From positions 1 to 64,000 of the forward strand of contig JAABQV010000004.1 in assembly GCA_011391255.1 (NCBI GenBank): a DNA stretch of 64,000 nt, in the 5' to 3' direction. Below the pieces are notes generated by a model that saw nothing but the letters and a program-made list of their open reading frames with translations, made no database searches and had not been told where the DNA came from. A program made the translations under genes and the position numbers. This document shows, in pieces, positions 54,348 through 63,578 of the stretch. The stretch is from Dechloromonas sp. GTDB taxonomy: Bacteria > Pseudomonadota > Gammaproteobacteria > Burkholderiales > Rhodocyclaceae. Every line of letters begins with the position of its first letter. The first letter of the stretch is position 1.

Positions 54348-54362
54348 TGGCACAAACCATGC
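54348..54362 (+). promoter_or_regulatory. Sigma-54-type promoter of the flgB operon
   Basis: TGGCACAAACCATGC keeps the essential GG-N10-GC spacing of the -24/-12 element and differs from TGGCACG-N4-TTGC at two positions. It lies 33 bases before the flgB ATG. Sigma-54 control of hook-basal body operons is common in polarly flagellated Proteobacteria. The activator gene (FleQ/FlrC-like) is not in the window. Confidence 0.65.
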
Positions 54363-54395
54363 TTTAAAGCTTACAAATAGTTTCTGGAGAGCTCC

Positions 54396-54800
54396 ATGAC
54401 CACCATTCAACAAAATTTCGCGGTACTCAGCAAAGCGCTCGATTTGCGCACGCAGCGTCATCAGGTTTTGGCATCGAATATCGCTAATGCCGATACGCCG
54501 GGCTACAAGGCGCGAGATTTTGAATTCAAGATGGCGATGCAGGGGGCTATGGGTGGTTCGGCTTCTGCCGGCATGGCAATGACAGCGCGCGGGCATCAGG
54601 GCGGGACTAACGCGGCTGGCGCTAGCGGCGCCTTGCAGTTCCGTAGCGGAAATCAGGCAGCGGCGGATGGTAATACGGTGGATATGGATGTCGAGCGTTC
54701 GCATATTACCGAGAACGCACTTCAATATCAGATTATCACCCAGTTGATCAGCAACAAGTTTCAGGGGCTGCGCACAGCGATGAGCAATACGCAGAGCTAA
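54396..54800 (+). CDS. flgB: Flagellar proximal rod protein FlgB
   Basis: A 134-aa rod protein with the conserved N-terminal motif 'LDLRTQRHQVLASNIANADT' followed by PGYKARDFEF, and the C-terminal helix 'ENALQYQIITQLISNKFQGL'. The ribosome site is 'tggagagctcc'. First gene of the flgBCDEFGHIJ operon; flgC follows after 11 bases. Confidence 0.97.
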   Translation: MTTIQQNFAVLSKALDLRTQRHQVLASNIANADTPGYKARDFEFKMAMQGAMGGSASAGMAMTARGHQGGTNAAGASGALQFRSGNQAAADGNTVDMDVERSHITENALQYQIITQLISNKFQGLRTAMSNTQS

Positions 54801-54811
54801 GGAGTTACTGA

Positions 54812-55222
54812 ATGAGCCTTTTTAATGTTTTCCAGGTGTCTTCCAGCGCAATGACGGCGCAGGCCATGCGTTTGAATGCTGTTGCTTCAAATCTTGCGAA
54901 CGCGGACAGCATCACTTCCTCAGATGGCAAGCCATATAAGGCCAAACATGTGGTTTTTGAGGCGACACCGATGGGGGCTAATGGCGATCTGTCGAAAGGT
55001 GTTCGCGTGCGCCAGGTGGTTGAAGATGCAGCACCGCCGCGCATGGTTTATGACCCCAAAAATCCGGCTTCCGATGAAAAGGGCTACGTCGCCTTCCCAA
55101 ACGTCAATGTGGTCGAAGAAATGACCAACATGATTTCCGCCTCGCGCTCGTATCAGACGAACGTTGAGGTTATGAACACCGCAAAAACCATGATGCTGCG
55201 TACCTTGCAGATCGGTCAATAA
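54812..55222 (+). CDS. flgC: Flagellar proximal rod protein FlgC
   Basis: A 136-aa rod protein: 'AMTAQAMRLNAVASNLANAD' at the N-terminus and 'VNVVEEMTNMISASRSYQTN' followed by VEVMNTAK at the C-terminus, both family signatures. It assembles with FlgB, FlgF and FliE in the proximal rod. Confidence 0.97.
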   Translation: MSLFNVFQVSSSAMTAQAMRLNAVASNLANADSITSSDGKPYKAKHVVFEATPMGANGDLSKGVRVRQVVEDAAPPRMVYDPKNPASDEKGYVAFPNVNVVEEMTNMISASRSYQTNVEVMNTAKTMMLRTLQIGQ

Positions 55223-55233
55223 GGAGAGATAGC

Positions 55234-55905
55234 ATGAGCAGCGTATCGAGCAGCACTTCAGTCAATTCCGTTCTGCAGCAACTGTCAGAGAACAAGAGCG
55301 CGACAACCAGCACCGCCGACGAGTTGGGTGACCGCTTCATGACCTTGCTGGTCACTCAGATGCAGAACCAGGATCCGCTCAATCCAATGGACAACGCGGA
55401 GCTTACCAGCCAGTTGGCGCAGATCAATCAGGTTAAAGGCATGGACAGTCTGAACAGCACCCTGGAAAAGCTGCTTGGTTCCTACAGTGACTCTTTGGCG
55501 ATGCAGTCTTCGTCGATGGTCGGCAAAAATGTCCTTGCCGCCGGCAATTCTCTGCCGCTCGGTGCTAACGGTGCAATGGCCGGGCTCAAGCTCGATGCCG
55601 ACGCAGACCAGGTGAATATCATCATCAGCGACGCCAATGGCGTCAAGGTTGCGCAGGAAAGTTTGGGTGCACAGAAGGCGGGCGTTATCGATTTTGCCTG
55701 GGATGGCAAGGATGGAAACGGCAACAAGCTGAATGACGGGAATTATCAGTTCTCTGTCCAGGCTACCCAGGCGGGTGCCAAGGTGGGTTCAACTGCCCTT
55801 GAAGTTGGCACGGTTAGTGCTCTGATAAGATCACAGAACGGCTTCCAGCTTGAAATTCCCGGCACGGGTCTGGTTGATTTCAACGCTGTCCAACAAATTT
55901 ACTGA
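55234..55905 (+). CDS. flgD: Flagellar hook assembly (cap) protein FlgD
   Basis: A 223-aa protein with the N-terminal 'FMTLLVTQMQNQDPLNPMDN' segment required for export and hook capping, followed by a FlgD Ig-like/TTL domain ('FAWDGKDGNGNKLNDGNYQF'). It forms the temporary scaffold for FlgE polymerisation. It lies 11 bases after flgC. Confidence 0.97.
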   Translation: MSSVSSSTSVNSVLQQLSENKSATTSTADELGDRFMTLLVTQMQNQDPLNPMDNAELTSQLAQINQVKGMDSLNSTLEKLLGSYSDSLAMQSSSMVGKNVLAAGNSLPLGANGAMAGLKLDADADQVNIIISDANGVKVAQESLGAQKAGVIDFAWDGKDGNGNKLNDGNYQFSVQATQAGAKVGSTALEVGTVSALIRSQNGFQLEIPGTGLVDFNAVQQIY

Positions 55906-55926
55906 GATTGAGTCAAGGAGCACATC

Positions 55927-57153
55927 ATGGCATTCCAACAAGGCTTAAGCGGTCTGGCTTCCTCCTCCAAGGCACTGGACGTAGCGGGTAACAACATTGC
56001 CAACTCTTCAACGGTCGGCTTCAAGGCATCTTCCACTCACTTCGCTGACGTATATGGCGCCTCGCTGCAAGGTGGCGGTGGATCGCAGATCGGTATCGGC
56101 GCGACGTTGGGTTCGGTGATGCAACAATATTCGCAGGGAAATATTACGGCGACCAACAATCCGCTCGATATTGCCATCAACGGTACTGGTTTCTTTGGCA
56201 TGTCACAAAACGGGAGTACCAGCTACACCCGAAATGGCCAGTTCCATCTGGATAAAGATGGTTTCGTCATCAATGATCAAAACAGAAAGCTGCTCGGTGT
56301 GCTGGCGGATTCGACAGGCTCCATCCCCCAAACGCCGCCGACCGACCAACTCAAGGTTGATTTCGTGACCGGTACGCCCAATCCAACAAGCGATGCTGGC
56401 GTTACCGCCAATCTGGATTCGCGGTCCGGGGTAATCCCCTTAGTGCCGGTGTTTAGCGTTACTAACCCCGATACGTACACGAGTTCAACGGCAATGACTG
56501 TTTATGACTCCCTCGGCAACCCCCATACATTGTCATATTTTTTTGTCAAGACAGCCCCGCTAAATTGGAATATGTATACGGCACTTGATGGCACTCTGAG
56601 TCCAGCGGCTCCGGATGCGCTTACGTTTAGTAATACGGGTGTCTTGACAGTGCCAGCGACAGGAACAGTGGCTCGCACTTTTAACGTTGCGGCTGCCACA
56701 GGTGCTGCCAATATTCTTATGGATATCGATATATCTAACACGACCCAGTTCGGCGCTCCGTTTGCGGTCAACGATCTATCACAAGACGGTTTTGCTCCAG
56801 GCAATCTGGCGGGCGTCAGTGTTTCCAAGGACGGAATTGTCCAAGCACGCTACGACAACGGTCAAGTGCGCGACATCGGTCAGGTTGCCCTGTTCAATTT
56901 CCGTAACCCGAACGGCCTGTCCGCTATCGGCAATAACCAATGGACGGAAACCGGTGATTCCGGCCAGCCGACGCCGGGTAATCCGAACACCGGTATTTTT
57001 GGTGTGCTGCAAGCTTCGTCAGTTGAGGAGTCGAACGTTGATTTGACGGGGGAGTTGGTTAATCTAATTGTCCAGCAACGGAATTATCAGGCGAGTGCCC
57101 AGTCGATCAAGACGCAGGACCAGATTCTGCAAACCCTGGTCAACATCCGCTAA
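55927..57153 (+). CDS. flgE: Flagellar hook protein FlgE
   Basis: A 408-aa hook subunit: N-terminal 'MAFQQGLSGLASSSKALDVA' then GNNIANSSTVGFKASSTHFADVY-type rod motif, a variable central D1/D2 region, and the C-terminal 'ELVNLIVQQRNYQASAQSIK' helix. The length is normal for FlgE. It is the substrate of the FlgD cap. Confidence 0.97.
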   Translation: MAFQQGLSGLASSSKALDVAGNNIANSSTVGFKASSTHFADVYGASLQGGGGSQIGIGATLGSVMQQYSQGNITATNNPLDIAINGTGFFGMSQNGSTSYTRNGQFHLDKDGFVINDQNRKLLGVLADSTGSIPQTPPTDQLKVDFVTGTPNPTSDAGVTANLDSRSGVIPLVPVFSVTNPDTYTSSTAMTVYDSLGNPHTLSYFFVKTAPLNWNMYTALDGTLSPAAPDALTFSNTGVLTVPATGTVARTFNVAAATGAANILMDIDISNTTQFGAPFAVNDLSQDGFAPGNLAGVSVSKDGIVQARYDNGQVRDIGQVALFNFRNPNGLSAIGNNQWTETGDSGQPTPGNPNTGIFGVLQASSVEESNVDLTGELVNLIVQQRNYQASAQSIKTQDQILQTLVNIR

Positions 57154-57181
57154 TAATCGCTGACTGTTACGGTAAACCGAC

Positions 57182-57925
57182 ATGGATCGTCTGATTTATA
57201 CCGCGATGACCGGTGCCAAGCATGTCTTCATGCAGCAGGCCGGCACCGCCAATAATTTGGCGAATGCGAGTACCGTTGGTTTCAAAGCCCAGGAGCATCG
57301 GTTTCGCGCGGTTCCTTTGCTGGGCGAGGGGATGCCGACCAGAGCTTTTGTCGTCGATGCCTCGGTTGCTGATGTTTTTGATGCCGGTCCATCAATGTTC
57401 ACCGGCCGCAATCTGGATGTTGCCGTCCAGGGACGTGGCTGGCTGGCTTTGCAATTGCCCGATGGCAGTGAGGCATACAGCCGGGCTGGCAGCCTCGAAG
57501 TCAATGTCAATAGTTTGTTGCAAACCAGAGCCGGGTACACAGTGCTGGGAGATGGCGGGCCGATCAACATCCCGCCCGACAATACGATCGAAATCGCCAG
57601 CGATGGCACCATTTCAGTGGTGCCGACTTTTGGCGCACGAAATAACGCGAGTGTGGTTGGACGACTGAAACTGGTCAATCCTCCCGAGACCGATCTGGTG
57701 CGTGGCGCAGATGGCCTTTTCCGTTTGCGCGATGGACAACCGGCAACGGCCGACCAGACACTAAGGGTTGCACCCGGGACGCTGGAAGGAAGCAACGTTA
57801 ACGTGTCGGATGCGATGGTTAATCTGATCAGCCTCTCTCGTCAATTTGAAATGCAGATAAAAATGTTGCAAACAGCGGATACGAATGCGCAGCGCGCTGA
57901 TCAGTTGTTATCACTGAATTCCTGA
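57182..57925 (+). CDS. flgF: Flagellar rod protein FlgF
   Basis: A 247-aa proximal rod protein beginning 'MDRLIYTAMTGAKHVFMQQA' with the 'NNLANASTVGFKA' motif and ending in 'SDAMVNLISLSRQFEMQIKM'. The order flgE-flgF-flgG supports the assignment. Confidence 0.96.
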   Translation: MDRLIYTAMTGAKHVFMQQAGTANNLANASTVGFKAQEHRFRAVPLLGEGMPTRAFVVDASVADVFDAGPSMFTGRNLDVAVQGRGWLALQLPDGSEAYSRAGSLEVNVNSLLQTRAGYTVLGDGGPINIPPDNTIEIASDGTISVVPTFGARNNASVVGRLKLVNPPETDLVRGADGLFRLRDGQPATADQTLRVAPGTLEGSNVNVSDAMVNLISLSRQFEMQIKMLQTADTNAQRADQLLSLNS

Positions 57926-57937
57926 TAGGAAAAAACC

Positions 57938-58720
57938 ATGATTCGCTCGCTCTGGATTGCCCGTACCGGCCTCGATGCTCAGCAAACCCAGCTTGATGTA
58001 ATTGCCAATAATCTGTCGAATGTCAGCACTAACGGCTTCAAGCGAGGTCGGGCTGTATTTGAGGATTTGCTCTATCAAAACCTGCGTCAGCCGGGAGCTC
58101 AGTCTTCCCAGCAGACTCAGATTCCCTCGGGTTTGCAGCTCGGAACCGGTGTGCGTCCGGTGTCAACGGCGCGGATCTTCACGCAGGGTAATATTCAAAA
58201 GACGGATGGTGCGCTTGATGTTGGCATACAGGGAGAGGGATTTTTCCAGATTCTCCTGCCTGATGGCACGATCGGCTATACCCGTGACGGCGCATTTCAG
58301 AAAGATAATCAGGGTCAGATAGTGAGCTCGAACGGTTATCCGGTGCAGCCCAATATCACGATACCGGCTACGGCAACATCGGTCACCATTGGCACCGATG
58401 GCACGGTCAGCATTACCCAGGCCGGCTCAGCGGCAACGACACAGATTGGCAATATTCAGCTGGCTAATTTCATCAACGCGGGCGGCTTGCAAAGTATTGG
58501 TCAGAATCTTTTTCTTGAAACCGCATCGAGCGGAACGCCAACCCCTAACACGCCGGGAACCAACGGTGCTGGTCTTGTCAATCAGGGCTATGTCGAAACG
58601 TCGAATGTCAATGTGGCCGAGGAGTTGGTCACCATGATCCAGACTCAACGTGCTTACGAGCTGAACTCGAAGGTGGTTTCTACTTCCGATGCGATGCTCG
58701 CGCGCTTGACGCAGATGTGA
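57938..58720 (+). CDS. flgG: Flagellar distal rod protein FlgG
   Basis: A 260-aa distal rod protein: '[20 protein letters not shown]' then '[19 protein letters not shown]', and C-terminal '[20 protein letters not shown]'. The '[17 protein letters not shown]' segment after the N-terminal helix is the FlgG-specific sequence. It lies 12 bases after flgF. Confidence 0.97.
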   Translation: MIRSLWIARTGLDAQQTQLDVIANNLSNVSTNGFKRGRAVFEDLLYQNLRQPGAQSSQQTQIPSGLQLGTGVRPVSTARIFTQGNIQKTDGALDVGIQGEGFFQILLPDGTIGYTRDGAFQKDNQGQIVSSNGYPVQPNITIPATATSVTIGTDGTVSITQAGSAATTQIGNIQLANFINAGGLQSIGQNLFLETASSGTPTPNTPGTNGAGLVNQGYVETSNVNVAEELVTMIQTQRAYELNSKVVSTSDAMLARLTQM

Positions 58721-58726
58721 GGTGAG

Positions 58727-59386
58727 ATGATGAAACGACTTGCCTGGCTGGCGTTGATAGCCATCAGTGGCTGTACGACGGTGCCGCCGACCAATGTTCA
58801 TCAGCCAATGACTGCCCGGCCTGCGCAGCGCTTCACCGCTCCCGTTGGAAACGGTGCGATTTTTCAAGCGGGTTACAGCAAGCCACTGTTTGAAGACCGT
58901 CGCGCCCGTTTGGTCGGCGATACGGTAACGATCAAAATAACCGAGAGCACGACTGCTTCGGCTGCGAATAGTAACAAGCTGGACAAATCGAACGATCAAC
59001 AAGCGGCCGTGACCGGTTTGAGTGGATTGCCGGGCAAAAGCTTGCTCGGTTTGAATCTGGCAGCGACCAGTTCGACAGCGTTTAGTGGCAAGGGTGCAGC
59101 AGCCAATAACAATGCCTTTTCCGGAAGCATTACCGTCACTGTTATCGACGTGATGCCCAACGGCAATCTATTGGTTTCCGGGGAAAAACAACTGGCGATC
59201 GGTGAGGAGCAGGAGTTTGTCCGTATCTCCGGCGTAGTGAATCCCAGCTTTGTTGACTTCTCGAATACCATCGATTCCTCGAAGGTTGCCGATGCCCGTA
59301 TCGAGTATAAATCTTCCGGCCAGATCAGTGAGGGGCAGTTTATGGGCTGGATGGCACGATTCTTCCTTAATGTGTTGCCATTCTAG
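58727..59386 (+). CDS. flgH: Flagellar L-ring lipoprotein FlgH
   Basis: A 219-aa outer-membrane L-ring protein with a lipoprotein signal peptide ending in lipobox 'IAISGC' (cysteine near 16) and the conserved 'RARLVGDTVTIKITESTTAS' segment. Two adjacent ATG codons (58727, 58730) could serve; the second has better spacing from 'gaggtgag'. Confidence 0.96.
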   Translation: MMKRLAWLALIAISGCTTVPPTNVHQPMTARPAQRFTAPVGNGAIFQAGYSKPLFEDRRARLVGDTVTIKITESTTASAANSNKLDKSNDQQAAVTGLSGLPGKSLLGLNLAATSSTAFSGKGAAANNNAFSGSITVTVIDVMPNGNLLVSGEKQLAIGEEQEFVRISGVVNPSFVDFSNTIDSSKVADARIEYKSSGQISEGQFMGWMARFFLNVLPF

Positions 59387-59409
59387 TTAGCGTTACGCGG
59401 AGATGGCAT

Positions 59410-60504
59410 ATGGAAACAAATAACGGCAAATGGTTCCGGCAGGCGGCAATCATGGTTGCCTGTTTTTTGCCGCTTTGCGTTCAACCTGTTTTTGCAGAGC
59501 GCATCAAGGATCTGGCCTCAATACAAGGTGTTCGTAATAACCAGCTAATTGGTTACGGCATTGTCGTCGGTCTCGATAATACCGGTGACCAGACAACCCA
59601 GACACCCATGACGACGCAGGCCTTGGGGAATATGCTTTCCCAGATGGGTGTCAACCTCACCACCGAGCAAGCAACCAAATTGCAATTGAAAAATGTTGCT
59701 GGCGTCGTGGTGACAGCTGTTTTGCCAGCTTTTGCCAAGCCGGGGCAACCGATTGATGTGACTGTTTCATCGATGGGGAATGCCAAGAGTATCCGTGGCG
59801 GCACGCTGCTCATGACGCAGATGAAGGGTGCCGATGGACAGGTTTATGCCATGGCACAGGGTAATGTACTTGTTGGTGGGGTCGGTGCTTCATCTGGTGG
59901 ATCAAAGGTTACGGTCAACCACCTTTCTGCCGGCAGAATTCCTGGTGGGGCGACGGTCGAGCGCAGTGTGCCCACGTCGGTCGGACAGGGTGGCTTTATC
60001 TACTACGAGCTTGAAAGTAGTGATTTCGGCACTGCCCAGATTGTTGTCGATGCCATCAACAAAAGCATGGGGCCGGGTACCGCTCAGGCTGTCGATGGTC
60101 GTCGTGTTTCTGTGCGCGCACCAGAAGACCTCGATGCGCGTGTCTCGTTTCTAGGACGTATTGATAATCTCGAAGTACGGCCGGCGATTGGCTTGGCCAG
60201 AGTCATCATTAATCCACGTACTGGCTCTGTGGTGATGACCCAAAAAGTCACGCTCCAGTCTTGTGCCGTCGCTCACGGCAGTCTTTCGGTAACCGTCGAT
60301 GCGGCACAGCCATTGGCCGGACAAGGTGCCGATATTCAGGTTAGTCAGGCCAACGGCACCCTGATGAACGTCAAGGCCGGGGCCAACCTCGCTGATGTGG
60401 TCAAGGCATTGAACTCCCTCGGGGCAAATCCGCTGGATCTGCTGGCAATACTTCAGGCGATGAAGGCTGCCGGCGCCTTGCGCGCTGAACTTGAAGTGAT
60501 TTAG
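59410..60504 (+). CDS. flgI: Flagellar P-ring protein FlgI
   Basis: A 364-aa periplasmic protein with a signal peptide (about 1-30, cleavage after 'PVFA') and the family signatures 'RIKDLASIQGVRNNQLIGYG', 'NMLSQMGVNL' and 'SSMGNAKSIRGGTLLMTQMK'. It forms the P ring with help from FlgA. It is followed by flgJ after eight bases. Confidence 0.97.
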   Translation: METNNGKWFRQAAIMVACFLPLCVQPVFAERIKDLASIQGVRNNQLIGYGIVVGLDNTGDQTTQTPMTTQALGNMLSQMGVNLTTEQATKLQLKNVAGVVVTAVLPAFAKPGQPIDVTVSSMGNAKSIRGGTLLMTQMKGADGQVYAMAQGNVLVGGVGASSGGSKVTVNHLSAGRIPGGATVERSVPTSVGQGGFIYYELESSDFGTAQIVVDAINKSMGPGTAQAVDGRRVSVRAPEDLDARVSFLGRIDNLEVRPAIGLARVIINPRTGSVVMTQKVTLQSCAVAHGSLSVTVDAAQPLAGQGADIQVSQANGTLMNVKAGANLADVVKALNSLGANPLDLLAILQAMKAAGALRAELEVI

Positions 60505-60512
60505 GGCCGGTC

Positions 60513-61484
60513 ATGTCAATCAAAGTCCAGAACACACCCAACCGGGCCGCATTTGATGTCCAGTCGGTTCAGGATCTGCGTGCCCAATTCCAGAAAGATC
60601 CCAGTCAAGGTGTCAAGGCGGCAGCGCAACAGTTTGAGACCATGTTCCTGCAAATGGTCCTGAAAAGCATGCGCGATGCAACGCCACAGGATGGACTGCT
60701 CAACAGCGACCAATCCCGCTTTTACACCGGCCTGCTTGACCAGCAAATGGCACAAAACATGGCTACCCAAGGTAACGGGGTAGGGTTTGCCAAACTGATT
60801 GAGCAACAACTCGGGCGTCAGGTTCTTGGGACAAGTGATGGGCAAGCAGCATTAGCCACACCGGCAAACGCTGCCGGCAATGCCTTGCCGCTTTCGGCGT
60901 CCGATGGCCGTCACTTGCAGCACCGGACTATTTTGGGCAATCAACCGACATCGGCGGCTTACGCGACATCGTTTGCACCCGTCAGCAATATCGGTAAAGC
61001 TGGAGAGGCCGTCGGATCGTCACAGGAGTTCGTCAATCGCGTCTGGCCGCATGCGGTCGAAGCCTCACGGTCAACCGGCATTCCGCCCCAGTTTTTAGTT
61101 GGGCATTCTGCGCTGGAGAGTGGCTGGGGCCGCAGTGAGATCCGTAAGGCCGATGGTTCCAACAGCTTCAACCTGTTCGGTATCAAGGCTGGCAAGAGCT
61201 GGACAGGGGCGACGGTTGAGGCGACGACAACCGAATACATCGATGGTCAGCCGCAGCAACTGGTCGAGCGTTTTCGTGCGTATGGTTCTTACGAAGAGGC
61301 ATTCCGCGATTACGCCAATTTGTTGCGCAACAATTCCCGCTACAGTGGCGTGATCGGATCACAGGATGGCACGGAGTTTGCGAGACGTTTGCAACAAGCG
61401 GGTTATGCCACTGATCCGATGTATGCAGACAAGCTCTCGCGCATCATCAATGGCCCAACCCTTCGGCAGGCGCTAATCGGCTGA
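60513..61484 (+). CDS. flgJ: Flagellar rod-capping protein / peptidoglycan hydrolase FlgJ
   Basis: A 323-aa bifunctional protein. The N-terminal rod-binding domain (about 30-100) contains 'QFETMFLQMVLKSMRDATPQ' and 'YTGLLDQQMAQNMA'. The C-terminal glucosaminidase domain (about 165-320) contains the catalytic-Glu context 'GHSALESGWGRSEI' and 'NLFGIKAGKSWTGATVE'. It caps the growing rod and opens the peptidoglycan. The full two-domain form is the gammaproteobacterial/betaproteobacterial type. Confidence 0.97.
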   Translation: MSIKVQNTPNRAAFDVQSVQDLRAQFQKDPSQGVKAAAQQFETMFLQMVLKSMRDATPQDGLLNSDQSRFYTGLLDQQMAQNMATQGNGVGFAKLIEQQLGRQVLGTSDGQAALATPANAAGNALPLSASDGRHLQHRTILGNQPTSAAYATSFAPVSNIGKAGEAVGSSQEFVNRVWPHAVEASRSTGIPPQFLVGHSALESGWGRSEIRKADGSNSFNLFGIKAGKSWTGATVEATTTEYIDGQPQQLVERFRAYGSYEEAFRDYANLLRNNSRYSGVIGSQDGTEFARRLQQAGYATDPMYADKLSRIINGPTLRQALIG

Positions 61485-61491
61485 GACTGGT

Positions 61492-61518
61492 TCAAGTTTT
61501 CCAGTTTTTTGCCGATAA
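61492..61518 (+). promoter_or_regulatory. Sigma-28 (FliA) promoter of flgKL
   Basis: TCAAGTTT-N11-GCCGATAA: the -10 element matches the FliA consensus at 8 of 8 positions, the -35 at 7 of 8, and the spacing is exact. It sits 26 bases before the flgK ATG and separates flgKL from the flgB-J operon. Confidence 0.9.
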
Positions 61519-61544
61519 CCAAGCTGTAGAAATGAGGAGTTGAT

Positions 61545-63566
61545 ATGAGCGGCGGTATGCTTTCCATCGGAATCACAGGTATTCGTGCGGCACAGCTTGG
61601 GCTGGAAGCCACGCAACACAATGTGGCCAACGCCAATACCCCCGGATACAGCCGGCAGTATATTCAGCAGTCAGCCGGTATCCCGCGCTTGACCGGTTCA
61701 GGGTATTTCGGAAGTGGAACCACCGTTGATACGGTGCGTCGTGCCTATGATAAATACCTGACTGTACAAACCTTTAGTGCGCAAACCCAAGCTTCAGAGT
61801 CAGCAGCCTATCTGGCCAAGGTGAGCCAGGTCGACAACATGCTGGGTGATGCCAATTCCGGGCTGGCACCCGCCTTGCAAAGTTTCTTCACCGGTGTGCA
61901 ACAGGTGGCGGCCAATCCATCTCTTGTCTCGGCCCGCCAATCGATGCTCTCCGCCAGTGAGGCACTGGCGGCACGCTTCAACTCAATGTCGCAGCGACTG
62001 AACGAGCTTTATGACGGTGTGAATGGCGAGGTGATTAGCGAAGTCGAGTTGGTTAACCTCTATGCAGTGCAGATTGGTGAGGTTAACGGTCAGATTACCC
62101 GAGCAGAAGCAGCGACTGATCAGCCGCCAAATGACCTGCTTGATATGCGGGATCAGCTTGTTGCCGATTTGAATAAGCACATTCGGGTGAGTACTGTTGA
62201 AGACTCGATCGGTAATTTCAATGTATTCATCGGTAATGGCCAGCAACTGGTGGTTGGTAGCGTTGTAAACAGTCTTGTGGCTACAACGTCGAGCTATGAT
62301 CCAGAACGGATAGTGGTTGGCCTGAAAGGTCAATCGGGAACGGTTCAGGAGTTGACAGAAAGTTATATTGAGGGCGGTGCCTTGGGTGGATTGATGAAAT
62401 TCCGCGCAAATTCGCTTGATGACGCAACGAATACCTTGGGCCAGATCGCTGCTTCCCTTGCCTTGACCTTTAATGCGCAGCACGCGCTGGGGCAGGATCT
62501 TGAAGGGCTGAATCAAGAATCATCGGGCATAGGTTTTCAGGCCGATTACTTCAAAATTTCTCAGCCAAAAGTGATTGCTGGTTCAGTCAGTGCGGCCGTG
62601 GTTAGCGCTAGCTTTCTCCCGCCAACGGGTGATCCGGCAACCGGTAATTTCAAGACCAGCCTGACCGGTAGCGATTATGTTCTCCGTGATAACGGAACAA
62701 ACCTGACCCTGACGCGCAAGAGTGATTCCAAAGTTTGGACAACGCCAACAGGGGCGGGAGCCGTTGCGACATTAAACGGATTAATTTCCAGCGAAGGCAT
62801 TAGCATTAACGGAACGCCTTCGGCTAACGTTGATTACCTAGTCGAACCGACTCGTAATACAGCAAGTAATTTTCAGTTGAACTCGACGATCGCTGCCGAC
62901 ACCAGGAAAATCGCTGCTGCTGCGCCGATTGCCACTTCGTTGGGTTCCGCAAATTCTGGATCCTTGAAGGTCAGTCAGGGGGTCGTTAGTCAGGGCTATT
63001 CGTTGACCAGCTTGCCAGCATTTACTTATGGAGCGGCAGCCGATCAGTTCACTGTTTCGCCGGCCAGCGCGGGCACTGCGACCTACGCCAATGGAAATGT
63101 CGTATCGATTGCGTCGGGAGGCGCGGTGCCGCGCCTCAACGGTGGTTCAGAACTGTCGCGTGTTTCCTATAACGGTATTTCAGTTGATATTTCAGGTGTT
63201 CCAAGCCAAGGCGATAGTTTCTCGATTGTTGCAAATACCAATGGTGTTTCTGATAGTCGTAACGCACTGAAGCTGGGTGCATTGCAGATACAAAGCACAA
63301 TGGAAAACGGCAAGGCAACTTTCCAGGGAAGTTATGCGAGCCTGGTCAGCGGCGTCGGTTCGGTGACTCGTCAGGTCAAGGTTATCGGTGAGTCACAGCA
63401 AACTTTGCTCAAACAGAATGAGTTAGCACGCTCTGCTGTCTCCGGAGTCAATCTTGACGAAGAGGCGGCCAACTTGATTCGTTACCAGCAGGCCTATCAG
63501 GCATCGGCCAAAGCACTCGATATTTCGGCCAGATTGTTCGATACCTTGCTCGCAATATCCAATTAA
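61545..63566 (+). CDS. flgK: Hook-filament junction protein FlgK
   Basis: A 673-aa hook-associated protein 1. The N-terminal 'AQLGLEATQHNVANANTPGY' motif and C-terminal 'EEAANLIRYQQAYQASAKAL' helix are diagnostic; the central region is variable. It links hook and filament and needs chaperone FlgN. The ribosome site is 'gaggagttgat'. It is a late gene, consistent with the FliA promoter just upstream. Confidence 0.97.
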   Translation: MSGGMLSIGITGIRAAQLGLEATQHNVANANTPGYSRQYIQQSAGIPRLTGSGYFGSGTTVDTVRRAYDKYLTVQTFSAQTQASESAAYLAKVSQVDNMLGDANSGLAPALQSFFTGVQQVAANPSLVSARQSMLSASEALAARFNSMSQRLNELYDGVNGEVISEVELVNLYAVQIGEVNGQITRAEAATDQPPNDLLDMRDQLVADLNKHIRVSTVEDSIGNFNVFIGNGQQLVVGSVVNSLVATTSSYDPERIVVGLKGQSGTVQELTESYIEGGALGGLMKFRANSLDDATNTLGQIAASLALTFNAQHALGQDLEGLNQESSGIGFQADYFKISQPKVIAGSVSAAVVSASFLPPTGDPATGNFKTSLTGSDYVLRDNGTNLTLTRKSDSKVWTTPTGAGAVATLNGLISSEGISINGTPSANVDYLVEPTRNTASNFQLNSTIAADTRKIAAAAPIATSLGSANSGSLKVSQGVVSQGYSLTSLPAFTYGAAADQFTVSPASAGTATYANGNVVSIASGGAVPRLNGGSELSRVSYNGISVDISGVPSQGDSFSIVANTNGVSDSRNALKLGALQIQSTMENGKATFQGSYASLVSGVGSVTRQVKVIGESQQTLLKQNELARSAVSGVNLDEEAANLIRYQQAYQASAKALDISARLFDTLLAISN

Positions 63567-63578
63567 GGAAAAAACATC

